From contig NZ_JAGTXB010000006.1 in assembly GCF_018224885.1 (NCBI RefSeq), positions 248,001 through 312,000 of the forward strand: a stretch of 64,000 bases of DNA. Reading direction: 5' to 3'. The stretch comes from Chitinophaga hostae. Lineage in GTDB: Bacteria; Bacteroidota; Bacteroidia; Chitinophagales; Chitinophagaceae. The notes under the pieces were generated by a model. The model was not told the DNA's origin. It did no database searches and saw nothing but the letters and a program-made list of their open reading frames with translations. This document shows positions 16,546-25,723 of this stretch, piece by piece. Made by a program: the position numbers and the translations under genes. The number at the start of each line of letters is the position of its first letter. The first letter of the stretch is position 1.

Positions 16546-17289
16546 ATGAGTGTATTTAAAACAGATCCGGCAGGTTTTGCAGCGATACGGAAACAAACAT
16601 TGGTGAGAACATTGCCAGTGATGCTTTTCGGCGTGATCGTTGTATTTGCAGCAAATTTTAGTCCGTCGGATTATCGCTTCGATATGTATCCCATGCTGAT
16701 TGCCGTGCCTGTTATGCTGGCGGCGGTGGCAAGAGGCGTTTATATAGGCCTGAGAAAAAGAAGGAAATTGTACGACAGCTTCACCGTGGAAATAACAGAA
16801 GATACGGTAACCAGGACACAGGCCGATACTGCCGACCTGGCACTGAACCGGCTTGAAATTTCCAGTATCAGCAAGGACCCGGCCGGTGTTATCACCATCA
16901 GGGGAATGGAGCAACATGATATTATCCAGATCCCCGCCACCATGGAGCGGTCTGAAGAACTGCAGGCAATACTTTCCCGCATCATGCCTTTTACAGAAAG
17001 CAGTGAACGTTCCCTGTTGGAACGTTTCGGATGGATCACAGGCATTATTACCATCCTGCTGATGGTAGTCATCCGGTTTGTAAACAACAAAATTGTGGTA
17101 GTACTGAGTGCCATCGCATTAATTGCGTTGCTGCTGTGGAGTTTCTTAAGGGCCTACCGGAATAGAAACATTCCGGACCGGTACAAACGCAGCAGCTGGA
17201 TTATACTGTTGCTGATTGCAGCTGTTATTGTGTCAGTATTAATGAAACTCGGTTGGATGACGGATTTTTGGGAGATGAATGCTGAATAG
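16546..17289 (+). CDS. Hypothetical membrane protein, about 247 aa
   Basis: Two hydrophobic helices near residues 22-65, a soluble beta-rich domain of about 100 residues (YDSFTVEITEDTVTRTQ ... LEISSISKDPAGVITIRG, PH-like/YcxB-like in appearance) and three helices near 160-240. Such layouts occur in YcxB-type membrane proteins of unknown role, but I do not claim the family. No obvious partner; the glycosyltransferase follows 66 bp later. Confidence 0.65.
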   Translation: MSVFKTDPAGFAAIRKQTLVRTLPVMLFGVIVVFAANFSPSDYRFDMYPMLIAVPVMLAAVARGVYIGLRKRRKLYDSFTVEITEDTVTRTQADTADLALNRLEISSISKDPAGVITIRGMEQHDIIQIPATMERSEELQAILSRIMPFTESSERSLLERFGWITGIITILLMVVIRFVNNKIVVVLSAIALIALLLWSFLRAYRNRNIPDRYKRSSWIILLLIAAVIVSVLMKLGWMTDFWEMNAE

Positions 17290-17355
17290 GACGTTTCCGG
17301 GATAATCGATAATTTTGGTGCTGGTTTGTGATCAATTAAACTTCTCATCATAGAA

Positions 17356-18315
17356 ATGGAAAAAGGCATTACTATTATCATCTGTACTTACAATGGTAGT
17401 CTTAGAATCCCCGAAACATTAGCGCACGTAGCAGGGCAACAGTTTTCTGACGGAACAAAGTGGGAAGTGATCTTTGCGGATAACGCATCCACAGACAATA
17501 GCAGTTTCGTGGCAGCTACAGAATGGGAGAAGTTTGACAGTACCGCTACTAACTTTACGCTGATAAAAGAAAATACCCCCGGAAAAATATACGCCCTGCA
17601 CCAGGCCATTGCCATCGCAAAGTATGAATACTTTATTATTTGTGATGACGACAACTGGCTGGATCCATACTACGCCCAAACTATGTGTAAAACGCTGGAT
17701 AGCGACCCGCTGATCGGCGCCGCAGGCGGACAAAGCACTGCTGTTACCAATGGCAAAGCCCTCCCGGAATGGTTTCCGGAAGCAGCAGCTGATTATGCCG
17801 TTGGAAAACAATCCGCTGCCACCGGCGATATTACAAAACGGGAATACTTATGGGGCGCCGGTCTGGGTAGCAGAACATCCCTCTACAAAAAAATGTACCT
17901 TCATTTTCCTTCACTGCTGGTAGGCCGTAAAGGAGCTGCCCTCACTGCAGGGGAGGATTCAGAGTATTGCCAGCGTCTTATCCTGGCCGGCTACAAGCTT
18001 TACTACAACAGCGATCTTATATTCCGACATTTTATCCCCGATGCAAGACTGGAGCGGGCTTACAGGGACGGGCAGCTGAATGGTTTCCAGGCATCCGATG
18101 CCATCCTGGATAAATACCGCATGGCTATCAGGCTGCATGATAAATATAAAGATGGGCTATTCGCTAAATCGGTTGCAATCATCAATACTTTTTTTAAAAG
18201 CATATTCACTAAAAAAGAGAAGTACAGGAACCAGTTACAACTATTGCTGAAGAAGGATAACCACAATGACCAGGTGATTTCCGCGATCCGGAAATTCATG
18301 GACGGCAATGCTTAA
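17356..18315 (+). CDS. Glycosyltransferase family 2
   Basis: 319 residues, GT-A fold. The N-terminal ITIIICTYNGSLRIPETL, the VIFADNASTDNS nucleotide site and the metal motif in YFIICDDDNWLDPYYAQ (near residue 97) are clear. A later GEDSEYCQRLILAGYKLYYN gives the ED acceptor motif. It transfers a sugar to an unknown acceptor on the cytosolic side, probably in cell-surface glycan synthesis. A related GT2 is encoded at 21731-22744. Confidence 0.9.
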   Translation: MEKGITIIICTYNGSLRIPETLAHVAGQQFSDGTKWEVIFADNASTDNSSFVAATEWEKFDSTATNFTLIKENTPGKIYALHQAIAIAKYEYFIICDDDNWLDPYYAQTMCKTLDSDPLIGAAGGQSTAVTNGKALPEWFPEAAADYAVGKQSAATGDITKREYLWGAGLGSRTSLYKKMYLHFPSLLVGRKGAALTAGEDSEYCQRLILAGYKLYYNSDLIFRHFIPDARLERAYRDGQLNGFQASDAILDKYRMAIRLHDKYKDGLFAKSVAIINTFFKSIFTKKEKYRNQLQLLLKKDNHNDQVISAIRKFMDGNA

Positions 18316-18336
18316 TTTTGTATAAAGTAATAGCGC

Positions 18337-19287
18337 ATGTCTGACAGGAAAACTACACCCGCAGAAAAGAAGGTATTTAATAACCTGCTGGAACAATACA
18401 TCTACCAGGGATTACCTACGGACAGCATCGTCGCTAAAACGGATTTCACCATCCATAACCTGCGTGATATTCATCATGAGCTACCTTACACCTCTATTGT
18501 ATACCGAACCAACTTCTTTTCTTTTGTTTTTGTGAAAGATGCCTTCGGCAGATATACTACCGATGAGCAGGTATTTAGCACCTGCCCGGGCACCATTTAT
18601 TTTACTAACCCCGGTCACTTTAAATCATTCGAGTGGCGGGAAATTAAAGACGTATACCTGGTTACGCTCAGTGAATCTTTCCTGAAAGAAAATGTTCATC
18701 CGAAAATTTTTGAAGAATTCCCTTTTCTGCTCGCCGAAACGGTGCCTCCCAGGGTATTAAAGCCAGAGGTATTTGCGGAATTTGAGCAGCTGTACCTGCA
18801 CATAGAGAAGGAGTACAACGCTGCATCTCCTTACAGAACCCGGATGATAGGCAACCTGTTTGTAGTATTGCTCCTGAAAATAAAAGAATATTTCTGGGAA
18901 GATTACAACCCGATTTATGAAGGCAACCGGAGCTCCCAGATTGTGAAAACCTTTAAAAGAACGCTCGAACAGCATTATCGCGACCTGGCAAACGGCAAGG
19001 CAGAAAAGGTATTCCGCGTCCAGGACTATGCCGATGCCCAGCACTTACACCCCAATTACCTGAGCAATGTGATAAAAAGCAAAACAGGTAAGCCCGTTGG
19101 CACCTGGATTACTGAAAAAACTACTGCAGAAGCAAAATCACTCCTGCAGAATTCAGCTGCCTCCATCAAGGAAATTGCTTCCCAGCTGGGCTTTACAGAA
19201 GCCACCCACTTTAGCAATTACTTTAAGAAACAAACCGGTATCTCCCCGGTTTTATTCAGAAGACAGCATGGCAAAGCCACATCTTAG
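18337..19287 (+). CDS. AraC family transcriptional regulator
   Basis: 316 residues. The N-terminal ~200 residues form a cupin-like sensor (FSFVFVKDAFGRYTTDEQVF, then GTIYFTNPGHFKSFEW). The C-terminal HTH pair is seen in HPNYLSNVIKSKTGKPVGTWI and LGFTEATHFSNYFKKQTGISPVLFRRQ. A -7-like TAATTTTG lies at 18313-18320, overlapping the end of the GT2 gene. It lies 84 bp ahead of a two-SDR operon in the same direction and probably regulates it. Confidence 0.88.
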   Translation: MSDRKTTPAEKKVFNNLLEQYIYQGLPTDSIVAKTDFTIHNLRDIHHELPYTSIVYRTNFFSFVFVKDAFGRYTTDEQVFSTCPGTIYFTNPGHFKSFEWREIKDVYLVTLSESFLKENVHPKIFEEFPFLLAETVPPRVLKPEVFAEFEQLYLHIEKEYNAASPYRTRMIGNLFVVLLLKIKEYFWEDYNPIYEGNRSSQIVKTFKRTLEQHYRDLANGKAEKVFRVQDYADAQHLHPNYLSNVIKSKTGKPVGTWITEKTTAEAKSLLQNSAASIKEIASQLGFTEATHFSNYFKKQTGISPVLFRRQHGKATS

Positions 19288-19371
19288 ATATTTGTAACTA
19301 ATAGTGTAATTCTTATACTTTTTAAAACTGCTGATATTTCAACTTTGTTGTGTCATTAAAAACAAAGCAAT

Positions 19372-20112
19372 ATGAGCACATTAAAAGATAAGATTATTCT
19401 CGTTACCGGTTCTTCAAGAGGCATTGGCGCTACCATCGCCCGTCAACTGGCTGCTGCAGGTGCAAAAGTGATTGTTAACTATGCCGGTGGAAAAGATGCC
19501 GCACAGCAGGTGGTAAACGATATCCTGCAAGACGGAGGCGATGCCATTGCCCTGCAGGCAGACGTGAGCAAAGGAGATGAGGTAAAAGCCCTGTTCGACG
19601 CTGCTATGGAGCACTATGGCCGGATAGATGTACTCGTAAATAACGCGGGTATCATGATTAATAAATTAATAAAGGATACGACCGACGAAGAGTTTACCCG
19701 CCAGTTTGATATTAATGTACGTGGTACTTTTAACACCATGCGGGAAGCCGCAACCCGCTTGTCAGACAACGGCAGCATCATTAACTTCTCCACTTCTGTT
19801 AACCGTATCATGCTGCCTACCTACGGTACCTATGTAGCCTCCAAAGCCGCAGTGGAACAGTTAACCCGTGTGTTTTCAAAAGAAGTGGGCGCCCGGGGGA
19901 TTAATGTGAATTCAGTTTCTCCTGGTCCTACCAACACAGCATTATTCACCAATGGTAAATCGGATGAGCTGATGGCGCGGCTGGCATCGCTTTCCGCCTT
20001 TAACCGGATAGGTGAACCGGAAGATATTGCCCGTGTGGTGGTATTCCTGGCCAGCGACGATGCCAAATGGATTTCTGCCCAGAATATTGGCGCCAATGGC
20101 GGAATGGCGTAA
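19372..20112 (+). CDS. Short-chain dehydrogenase/reductase (SDR)
   Basis: 246 residues, classical SDR. Cofactor motif TGSSRGIGA at the N-terminus, NNAG near residue 90, catalytic S (STSVNR), Y and K in YGTYVASKAA near 155-160, and a C-terminal WISAQNIGANGG. The arrangement favours an NADP(H)-dependent 3-oxoacyl reductase-like or xenobiotic carbonyl reductase. The substrate is unknown. First gene of a run with a second SDR, a small membrane protein and a secreted protein. Confidence 0.92.
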   Translation: MSTLKDKIILVTGSSRGIGATIARQLAAAGAKVIVNYAGGKDAAQQVVNDILQDGGDAIALQADVSKGDEVKALFDAAMEHYGRIDVLVNNAGIMINKLIKDTTDEEFTRQFDINVRGTFNTMREAATRLSDNGSIINFSTSVNRIMLPTYGTYVASKAAVEQLTRVFSKEVGARGINVNSVSPGPTNTALFTNGKSDELMARLASLSAFNRIGEPEDIARVVVFLASDDAKWISAQNIGANGGMA

Positions 20113-20145
20113 TACATAAACAAATCATCGTTAAAATCAGATCAC

Positions 20146-20898
20146 ATGAACAGCTTAAAAAATAAAGTAGCGCTTATTACCGGATCAGCAAGAGGGCTGG
20201 GTAAAGCGATTGCGGAGCGTTATGCAGCATTAGGTGCAGATATTGTTATTAATTATTCGAGAGATAAAGCTTCGGCAGATGAAGTCGTTAGCAACATCAC
20301 TGCCATGGGAGCCAATGTAATAGCCGTGCAGGCAGACGTAAGTAAAGTCGCTGACCTGGAGCGCCTGTTTGCCGCTGCCAAAGCGGCCTTTGGAAAAATC
20401 GACATCGTGGTGGCCAACGCAGGTATAGAAATGGTGGAAGTACCGGTAACAGATTTTACAGAAGAGCAGTTTGATAAAGTGTTTTCTATTAATACAAAAG
20501 GTACCTATTTCACGATGCAGCAGGCGGCAAAACATGTGGAAAATAACGGACGGATTATTTATATTGCTTCCAGTACCACGTCGTTCCCCGTGCCGGGGAT
20601 GGCGGTTTACGGCGGCAGCAAAACAACGCCCAGGTACCTGGTGGATATTTTATCAAAAGAAATCGGGCATAAGGGAATCACCGTTAATTCCATCATTCCT
20701 TTTGCGGTGGATCATTCCGGTATCTTTGTGGATCCGGCGGCATATCCTGAACTAAGAAAACAATTGCTGGACAGTTGTCCGATGGGCCGGCTGGCAGAAG
20801 TAGAAGACGTAGCAAACCTGGCGGAATTTTTTGCGAGTGATTTATCTTCCTTTGTATCTGGTCAGCACCTGCTGGTAAATGGAGGCGCTACCAACTAA
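20146..20898 (+). CDS. Short-chain dehydrogenase/reductase (SDR)
   Basis: 250 residues, paralogue of the SDR 33 bp upstream. TGSARGLGK cofactor site, NAG near residue 90, IYIASSTTSFPVPG supplying the serine, and YGGSKTTPRYL supplying the Tyr-x3-Lys pair. The region after it (FAVDHSGIFVDPAAYPELRKQL) differs from the first copy, so the substrate range has probably diverged. Confidence 0.92.
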   Translation: MNSLKNKVALITGSARGLGKAIAERYAALGADIVINYSRDKASADEVVSNITAMGANVIAVQADVSKVADLERLFAAAKAAFGKIDIVVANAGIEMVEVPVTDFTEEQFDKVFSINTKGTYFTMQQAAKHVENNGRIIYIASSTTSFPVPGMAVYGGSKTTPRYLVDILSKEIGHKGITVNSIIPFAVDHSGIFVDPAAYPELRKQLLDSCPMGRLAEVEDVANLAEFFASDLSSFVSGQHLLVNGGATN

Positions 20899-20910
20899 AT
20901 TTCAACCTAT

Positions 20911-21264
20911 ATGATACTCAAAGTACTCAACGCAGCCCTCATTCTTTTCGCTGTATTTATGGGCCTTAAACAAGGCTGGGCGATGATCGGCAACAGGCCT
21001 GAAATGGTTACCATGTTCAGTAAATGGCACTTCAGCAGTACAGCCATTACGATCAATGGAGTGGTAACCGTGTTGAGTGCTTTGCTGATCCTGTTTCCGC
21101 GAACATTTGTATTCGGCAATTTCCTGATGGCAGCCACCATCCTGATGATTATTTGCTTTCATCTGTCGGGTCGGGAACTGAAAGGCGCCGCCATTGAATT
21201 ACCTTTCCTGCTGCTCAATCTTGCAATCATCTATTTACAGCACCCGCTCGCAAAAGCCAGTTAA
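20911..21264 (+). CDS. Small four-helix membrane protein, DoxX-like
   Basis: 117 residues with four hydrophobic helices and little soluble sequence. The layout resembles DoxX-like/DUF small membrane proteins, but motifs are weak. It lies 12 bp after the second SDR and its stop touches the start of the next gene, so it belongs to the same transcript. Function unknown. Confidence 0.65.
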   Translation: MILKVLNAALILFAVFMGLKQGWAMIGNRPEMVTMFSKWHFSSTAITINGVVTVLSALLILFPRTFVFGNFLMAATILMIICFHLSGRELKGAAIELPFLLLNLAIIYLQHPLAKAS

Positions 21265-21678
21265 ATGAAAACATTGCTATACATAATGATCTGCTTATTG
21301 CCCCTGGCTATAAGTGCACAACGCTCTTCTCATCTCCCAAAAAACAACCCTCCGATGAATACAGATAAATTAACAAATGACGTGGTTAAAAAGGCGATCA
21401 CCGCATTACAGGCAAACGATAAAAACGCATGGTTCGCTTTATTTACCGATCCGGCAGAACTATTTGACGACGGTAATAAAACAGATTTTAAAACCTTTTC
21501 AGCAAATGCCCTGGGGCATGAGCACTTCACCAGTATCGACAAAGTAGAAAATAATGGCCTGGACGTATACGGAAAATTTCATAGCGATAAATGGGGCGAT
21601 TTTAAGACCTATTTTAAATTTCGCCTGGACAGGGAAGGGAAGATTAATCGGTTGGAAATAGGGCAGGCGAATTATTAA
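21265..21678 (+). CDS. Secreted NTF2/SnoaL-like small protein
   Basis: 137 residues. Signal peptide (MKTLLYIMICLLPLAISAQ). The mature part has VKKAITALQANDKNAWFALFTDPAELFDDGN and later GDFKTYFKFRLDREGKINRLEIGQ, the general pattern of an NTF2-fold protein. It ends the SDR operon: no gap separates it from the membrane protein gene. Role not known. Confidence 0.7.
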   Translation: MKTLLYIMICLLPLAISAQRSSHLPKNNPPMNTDKLTNDVVKKAITALQANDKNAWFALFTDPAELFDDGNKTDFKTFSANALGHEHFTSIDKVENNGLDVYGKFHSDKWGDFKTYFKFRLDREGKINRLEIGQANY

Positions 21679-21692
21679 AAGAAGTATAAGTA

Positions 21693-21728
21693 AGTATAAG
21701 TAAGTACAGGATAGTACTTACTTATACT
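21693..21728. terminator. Perfect 15-bp hairpin between convergent genes
   Basis: AGTATAAGTAAGTAC (21693-21707) and GTACTTACTTATACT (21714-21728) pair perfectly around a 6-base loop, preceded by one more AGTATAAGTA copy. Sits between the SDR operon end and the convergent GT2 gene. It is AT-rich and lacks a strong T run. Confidence 0.6.
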
Positions 21729-21730
21729 GT

Positions 21731-22744
21731 TTAAACTATTTTAAGAGAGGTCAGGACTTTGTTAACGAAACCCGGCAGAGGCTTGTCCAGCGCCATATAA
21801 TCACTGGCATGTGCGGCGATGAATTGTATCAGATCAAATGTTTTCTGCGGGCTGCGGTTCCATTTTGTTTTGAGGAATTTCTTGAGCGTTTGCCGGCTGA
21901 ACTTCGCACCGGAAATAAGTTTTGATTCCAGCATTTGTTTTCTTTCCGGAAATACCTGCACCATACAGGTTTCATAGCAGGAGCGTGTACCGTACAGCAA
22001 GCGGTTCATATATGGCCTGTTGGCGCGCTTAGCGGTAATAATATGCGTGAGGCGCAACGCCGGGGAAATGCCGGCTGCATAGCCTTTGCTGATACAGAGC
22101 ATTATCATTTGGGTGTCTTCCCCGCTGCTTAGCTTATTCCCGTTTCTGCCGGTTAAAGTAAGGCGTCCCTGGTTTACCTGTTGCAGGTATTCCCTGCACA
22201 GATCCGTTTTAATACAAAGGCCGGTACCATAAGGATAACAGGGCTGCCAGTCTTTAATGGCTGCAAAACCAACAGTAGTGGCTGTTCTGTGCTGAAAGAG
22301 TTGTAAGGCTACTTCCCTGATATTATCATCCACGCCATCTACAAAGTCTACTTCCACATTACCTGGTCCCCATGCTGCCACGTTCGGAAATTGTTTGTTC
22401 AGCCGGTGCAGTTCCTGCAGGTATTCGCTTTCCGGTTCGTTGTCGTCATCGAAAAACACGATCTGCGCACCCTTGGCCTCTGCAATAGCTGCCAGGCGGG
22501 CATATAACAATCCCTGTTTAACAACAAACAATTGTTTCAGGCCAGGTATACCGGCAGTATATTCTTTTATGTAAGGTAAATCCTGTACACGCACCTTACT
22601 GTTATTATCCACCAGGATAACCTCGGTGCTGATGTTGGCAACATTTAACTGTCGCACGGCTTGCAGACAGCGTTTCAGCACATTTTCATCGGGATTATAT
22701 GTACATATTACAATTGAATAGTCTACATTCTCCTGCCCACCCAT
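21731..22744 (-). CDS. Glycosyltransferase family 2
   Basis: 337 residues. YSIVICTYNPDENVLKRCLQ at the N-terminus, VILVDNNSKV as the nucleotide site, the DxD-type metal motif in IVFFDDDNEPESEYL (near residue 100) and SSGEDTQMIMLCISKGYAAG as the acceptor motif. Overlaps the upstream methyltransferase gene by 22 bases, so the two are co-expressed, probably in surface glycan synthesis. Related in layout to the GT2 at 17356-18315. Confidence 0.9.
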   Translation of the reverse strand: MGGQENVDYSIVICTYNPDENVLKRCLQAVRQLNVANISTEVILVDNNSKVRVQDLPYIKEYTAGIPGLKQLFVVKQGLLYARLAAIAEAKGAQIVFFDDDNEPESEYLQELHRLNKQFPNVAAWGPGNVEVDFVDGVDDNIREVALQLFQHRTATTVGFAAIKDWQPCYPYGTGLCIKTDLCREYLQQVNQGRLTLTGRNGNKLSSGEDTQMIMLCISKGYAAGISPALRLTHIITAKRANRPYMNRLLYGTRSCYETCMVQVFPERKQMLESKLISGAKFSRQTLKKFLKTKWNRSPQKTFDLIQFIAAHASDYMALDKPLPGFVNKVLTSLKIV

Positions 22745-23340
22745 AATGAATCGTATAGTTTAATAAATTGGAAATCGCTGTTGGCCAGTACTATATTTTT
22801 AACTACATGGGTAGGACCAAGCTCATCGCGATCTTCGTAGAAATCATGAAAGGCGATATAACCACCTTTCACCACTTTATGTGCATAAAGTTTGAAATCT
22901 AACTTGCATCCTTCAACGGAATGATCGCCATCTATAAACAGGAAATCAATGGTGTCGAATGCTGTATGAAAATCCTGGGAATAGCCCTTTTTAGGAACGA
23001 TCTTTTGTGCGACGCCCCTTTGTTCCATATTCTTTTTAAAAGCGACCAGGAGGTCTTTATCCGCCCCCTTATTATTGTAATCTTCCTGGCTGCTGTCGTC
23101 ATGTCCGGCGTCAGCATTAAAGGGATCAATGGCAAATACTTTTCCTGAAGAAAGTCCTTTTGCGATGCAATAGGTGCTTTTCCCCATCCAGCTCCCAATT
23201 TCCACCACTACGGCATTGCTGCCCAGTTTGGCCGCCGTTTGGTAAAGGCCCAGGGCTTCCTGTTCAGAGAGCCATCCGTCGATGTTGCGATAAGCGTCTA
23301 TTTTCTTTAATGTGGATTTTTCAAAGAATTTTTTGAACAT
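22723..23340 (-). CDS. Class I SAM-dependent methyltransferase
   Basis: 205 residues of the Methyltransf_24 / cephalosporin-hydroxylase-like group. Motif I VVVEIGSWMGKSTYCIAKGL (near 44-63), DPFNADAGHDDSSQEDYNNKG, DFLFIDGDHSVEGCKLDF and VVKGGYIAFHDFYEDRD, which supplies metal and acceptor residues. Such enzymes often methylate sugars or small natural products. The overlap with the GT2 gene points to glycan methylation. An inference. Confidence 0.85.
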   Translation of the reverse strand: MFKKFFEKSTLKKIDAYRNIDGWLSEQEALGLYQTAAKLGSNAVVVEIGSWMGKSTYCIAKGLSSGKVFAIDPFNADAGHDDSSQEDYNNKGADKDLLVAFKKNMEQRGVAQKIVPKKGYSQDFHTAFDTIDFLFIDGDHSVEGCKLDFKLYAHKVVKGGYIAFHDFYEDRDELGPTHVVKNIVLANSDFQFIKLYDSLWVGRRM

Positions 23341-23481
23341 ATATGAGTATTAGAAAAGATGATGAGTTAGTATAAAAAGATGATTACCATTGTGAATGTT
23401 ACATTCGGGAATGGATATTATCCACTTTATATTTTTTAATAATGCGTAAAAGTACCAAAAAGTAGCTATAATATTGTAACC

Positions 23482-23859
23482 ATGATGAAAATAGAGATCA
23501 CTCATGTGGGCAACATAGCTGTTGCTGAAATAATATCTGACAACATCGTTATGAACAATACGGAGGATGCGCTGGATATACTTGGTAATTGCCGCTATCA
23601 GGGCGCCGATCATATTATCCTGCATGAAAAGAATATTATCCCCGGATTTTTTGATTTAAAGACTACCATTGCAGGTGATATCCTCCAGAAATTTTCTACC
23701 TACCAGGTAAGTCTGGCTATCGTAGGCGATTTTTCAAAATACAGCAGTCAAAGCCTGAAGGATTTTATTTACGAGAGTAACAAAGTTGGCAGGATTAATT
23801 TTGTGGATACCGTTGCAGCTGCTACGGAGAAACTGGCTAAGCAGGGGAGCCGGGGTTAA
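23482..23859 (+). CDS. DUF4180 family protein
   Basis: 125 residues; ATG at 23482 or 23485. DALDILGNCRYQGADHIILHEKNIIPGFFDLKTTIAGDILQKFS and YQVSLAIVGDFSKYSSQSLKDFIYESN are diagnostic of DUF4180, small cytosolic proteins of unknown function. It lies alone on the plus strand inside the minus-strand glycan cluster, and its end overlaps the NeuD-type gene by 4 bases. Confidence 0.85.
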   Translation: MMKIEITHVGNIAVAEIISDNIVMNNTEDALDILGNCRYQGADHIILHEKNIIPGFFDLKTTIAGDILQKFSTYQVSLAIVGDFSKYSSQSLKDFIYESNKVGRINFVDTVAAATEKLAKQGSRG

Positions 23860-24494
23860 ACGGCCAACGGCGCCAGTTCTTTTATTATTTTTGCCGGTAT
23901 GCCAACCGCCACGCAGTTATCGCCCAGGTTTTCCGTTACCACAGCCCCGGCGCCTATGTGTACATTGTTACCGATTTTTACTTTCGGAAGTATGATGGCT
24001 CCCGCTCCAACGGAGCTGTATTGGCCCATTTCAACGCCGCCGAGTAACTGGCATTTGGGAGATAGTTCACAGTAATCTCCGATAGTGACATCGTGATGTA
24101 TATTTACCCCGTAATTAACCAGTGTGCCGATACCTATGCGCACGCTGTTACTGATAAAAACATGGCTCATGATATTTAAGCCGGTTTCAAGATGCACATC
24201 AAAAGTGCCGATCAACGCAGTGGGGCATATAATGCTGTTCAGTGTGCCTCCGAGTTCAGCGATACGATTACTTAATTTATATCGGTTTAATGCGCCGCCG
24301 ATCCCTATCGCATAAGAGGGATCGGTGGTCAGCAATGTTTTTGCCTCTTCAAAAGAAGTAATGATTTTAAACCTGTCAAATAAAACAGTGGCGCCATTTA
24401 TATTGTCGAAAAAGGATAGACCGGTTGTCTGCCCCTGTCTTTCAAGGATCTGAAGCAGTTCTTTTGCATGTCCTCCTGCACCTAGAATAAGCAT
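23856..24494 (-). CDS. NeuD-type sugar O-acetyltransferase
   Basis: 212 residues. The Rossmann-like N-terminal PglD_N domain starts at MLILGAGGHAKELLQIL. It is followed by left-handed beta-helix hexapeptide repeats from about residue 90 (IGIGTLVNYGVNIHHDVTIG ... GVEMGQYSSVGAGAIILPKVKIG ... VAVGIPAKII) with the catalytic His in NIHHD. This group acetylates sialic acid or aminosugars. It lies 9 bp from the aminotransferase gene on the same strand, forming a UDP-aminosugar N- or O-acetylation pair. Confidence 0.88.
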   Translation of the reverse strand: MLILGAGGHAKELLQILERQGQTTGLSFFDNINGATVLFDRFKIITSFEEAKTLLTTDPSYAIGIGGALNRYKLSNRIAELGGTLNSIICPTALIGTFDVHLETGLNIMSHVFISNSVRIGIGTLVNYGVNIHHDVTIGDYCELSPKCQLLGGVEMGQYSSVGAGAIILPKVKIGNNVHIGAGAVVTENLGDNCVAVGIPAKIIKELAPLAV

Positions 24495-24503
24495 AACGCT
24501 GTT

Positions 24504-25580
24504 TTATATATTCTTCAAGATAACTTTTGTGATCATATCCTGGTCTTCCTTACGCAGCGTATGGTAGATGGGTAAACACAATACACGTTTTGCGATGGAC
24601 TCAGACTGAGGGCAGCTGTTATTGTTTACGTAATCCAGTGTATTCAGCGAAGGATAAAAGTATCTCCTGGGTTGAACATACTGGAGGTTCAGGGCCGCAG
24701 TTACTTTCTGCAAAACTTCTTCGCTTTCGAATACTACCGGGAAATAAGCGCAGTTAAAATCACAGCCTTTTGTGATGGTTAGTAACTGTACTTTGTTGGA
24801 TTCCTGCAGGGCAGATTTATAATGCTGCCATTGCTTTTTACGCACCTTAAATATTTCGTCCATGTGCTCGATGCAGCATAAGCCCATAGCAGCATGAAAT
24901 TCAGAGTTTTTAGCGTTAACGCCTATGCCATCAAAGGTCACCGGGGAGGTATGGCCGAAGTTGCGTAAAAGCCCCATGCGGTCTGAAATATCGGATTGGG
25001 GTGTAAAAACAGCTCCGCCTTCAATGGTGTGGAAAATTTTGGTGGCATGAAAACTACAGGTGCTGATATCACCATATTCAAAAACAGACTTGCCGTTATA
25101 TAAACTGCCAAAGCAATGCGCCGCATCATAGATCACTTTCAGGTTATGTTTGCTGGCGATAGCCTGTATCATGTCTATATTACAGGCGTTACCAAAAACA
25201 TGTGTAGCCATAATGGCGCTGGTGTTTTCCGTAATCGCTGCTTCTATCTGGCTGGCGTCAATATTAAAAGTAAGCGGATCTATATCTGCAAATACCGGTG
25301 TACAATTTTCCCACACGATAGTAGAAGTTGTGGCTACATAGGAAAAAGGAGTGGTAATAATTTCTCCTTTCAGGTCCAGTGCTTTTATCGCCATCTGAAG
25401 GGCAATGGTGCCGTTTGCAACAAACAGGAGGTTGGAAACATGCAGGTATTGCTTTAGCCTGGTTTCCAACTCATTCACCAAAGGACCATTATTGGTTAAC
25501 CATTGCCGGTCCCATATATCATTCAGATACTTGTTGTATTCTTCTCTTGGCGGAAGAAAAGGTTTTGTTACTGGAATCAT
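24504..25580 (-). CDS. DegT/DnrJ/EryC1/StrS family sugar aminotransferase
   Basis: 358 residues, PLP enzyme. GTIALQMAIKAL near residue 58, VTHVFG-type ATHVFGNACNIDMI, YDAAHCFGSLY supplying the Asp, and SFHATKIFHTIEGGAVF with the Schiff-base Lys near residue 180. Enzymes of this family transaminate nucleotide-linked keto-sugars. With the NeuD-type acetyltransferase downstream, it would make an N-acetylated aminosugar for a surface glycan. First gene of the minus-strand cluster. Confidence 0.92.
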   Translation of the reverse strand: MIPVTKPFLPPREEYNKYLNDIWDRQWLTNNGPLVNELETRLKQYLHVSNLLFVANGTIALQMAIKALDLKGEIITTPFSYVATTSTIVWENCTPVFADIDPLTFNIDASQIEAAITENTSAIMATHVFGNACNIDMIQAIASKHNLKVIYDAAHCFGSLYNGKSVFEYGDISTCSFHATKIFHTIEGGAVFTPQSDISDRMGLLRNFGHTSPVTFDGIGVNAKNSEFHAAMGLCCIEHMDEIFKVRKKQWQHYKSALQESNKVQLLTITKGCDFNCAYFPVVFESEEVLQKVTAALNLQYVQPRRYFYPSLNTLDYVNNNSCPQSESIAKRVLCLPIYHTLRKEDQDMITKVILKNI

Positions 25581-25723
25581 CTATTTTAATATTAATACTC
25601 CCGGAACTCAGGTTACAGGGATAATGAAGGTACAAACAATGAGATATATAATAAAGGGTTGGTTCATATTATTGGTATTTTTACTTTGATAGACAGGTAA
25701 TTATTGATTACATTTAAATACGA

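Noticed and set aside
19372-20898. Tandem SDR genes as a recent duplication or assembly artefact
   Set aside because: The two proteins differ through most of their length beyond the cofactor motifs, so they are old paralogues or separate family members.
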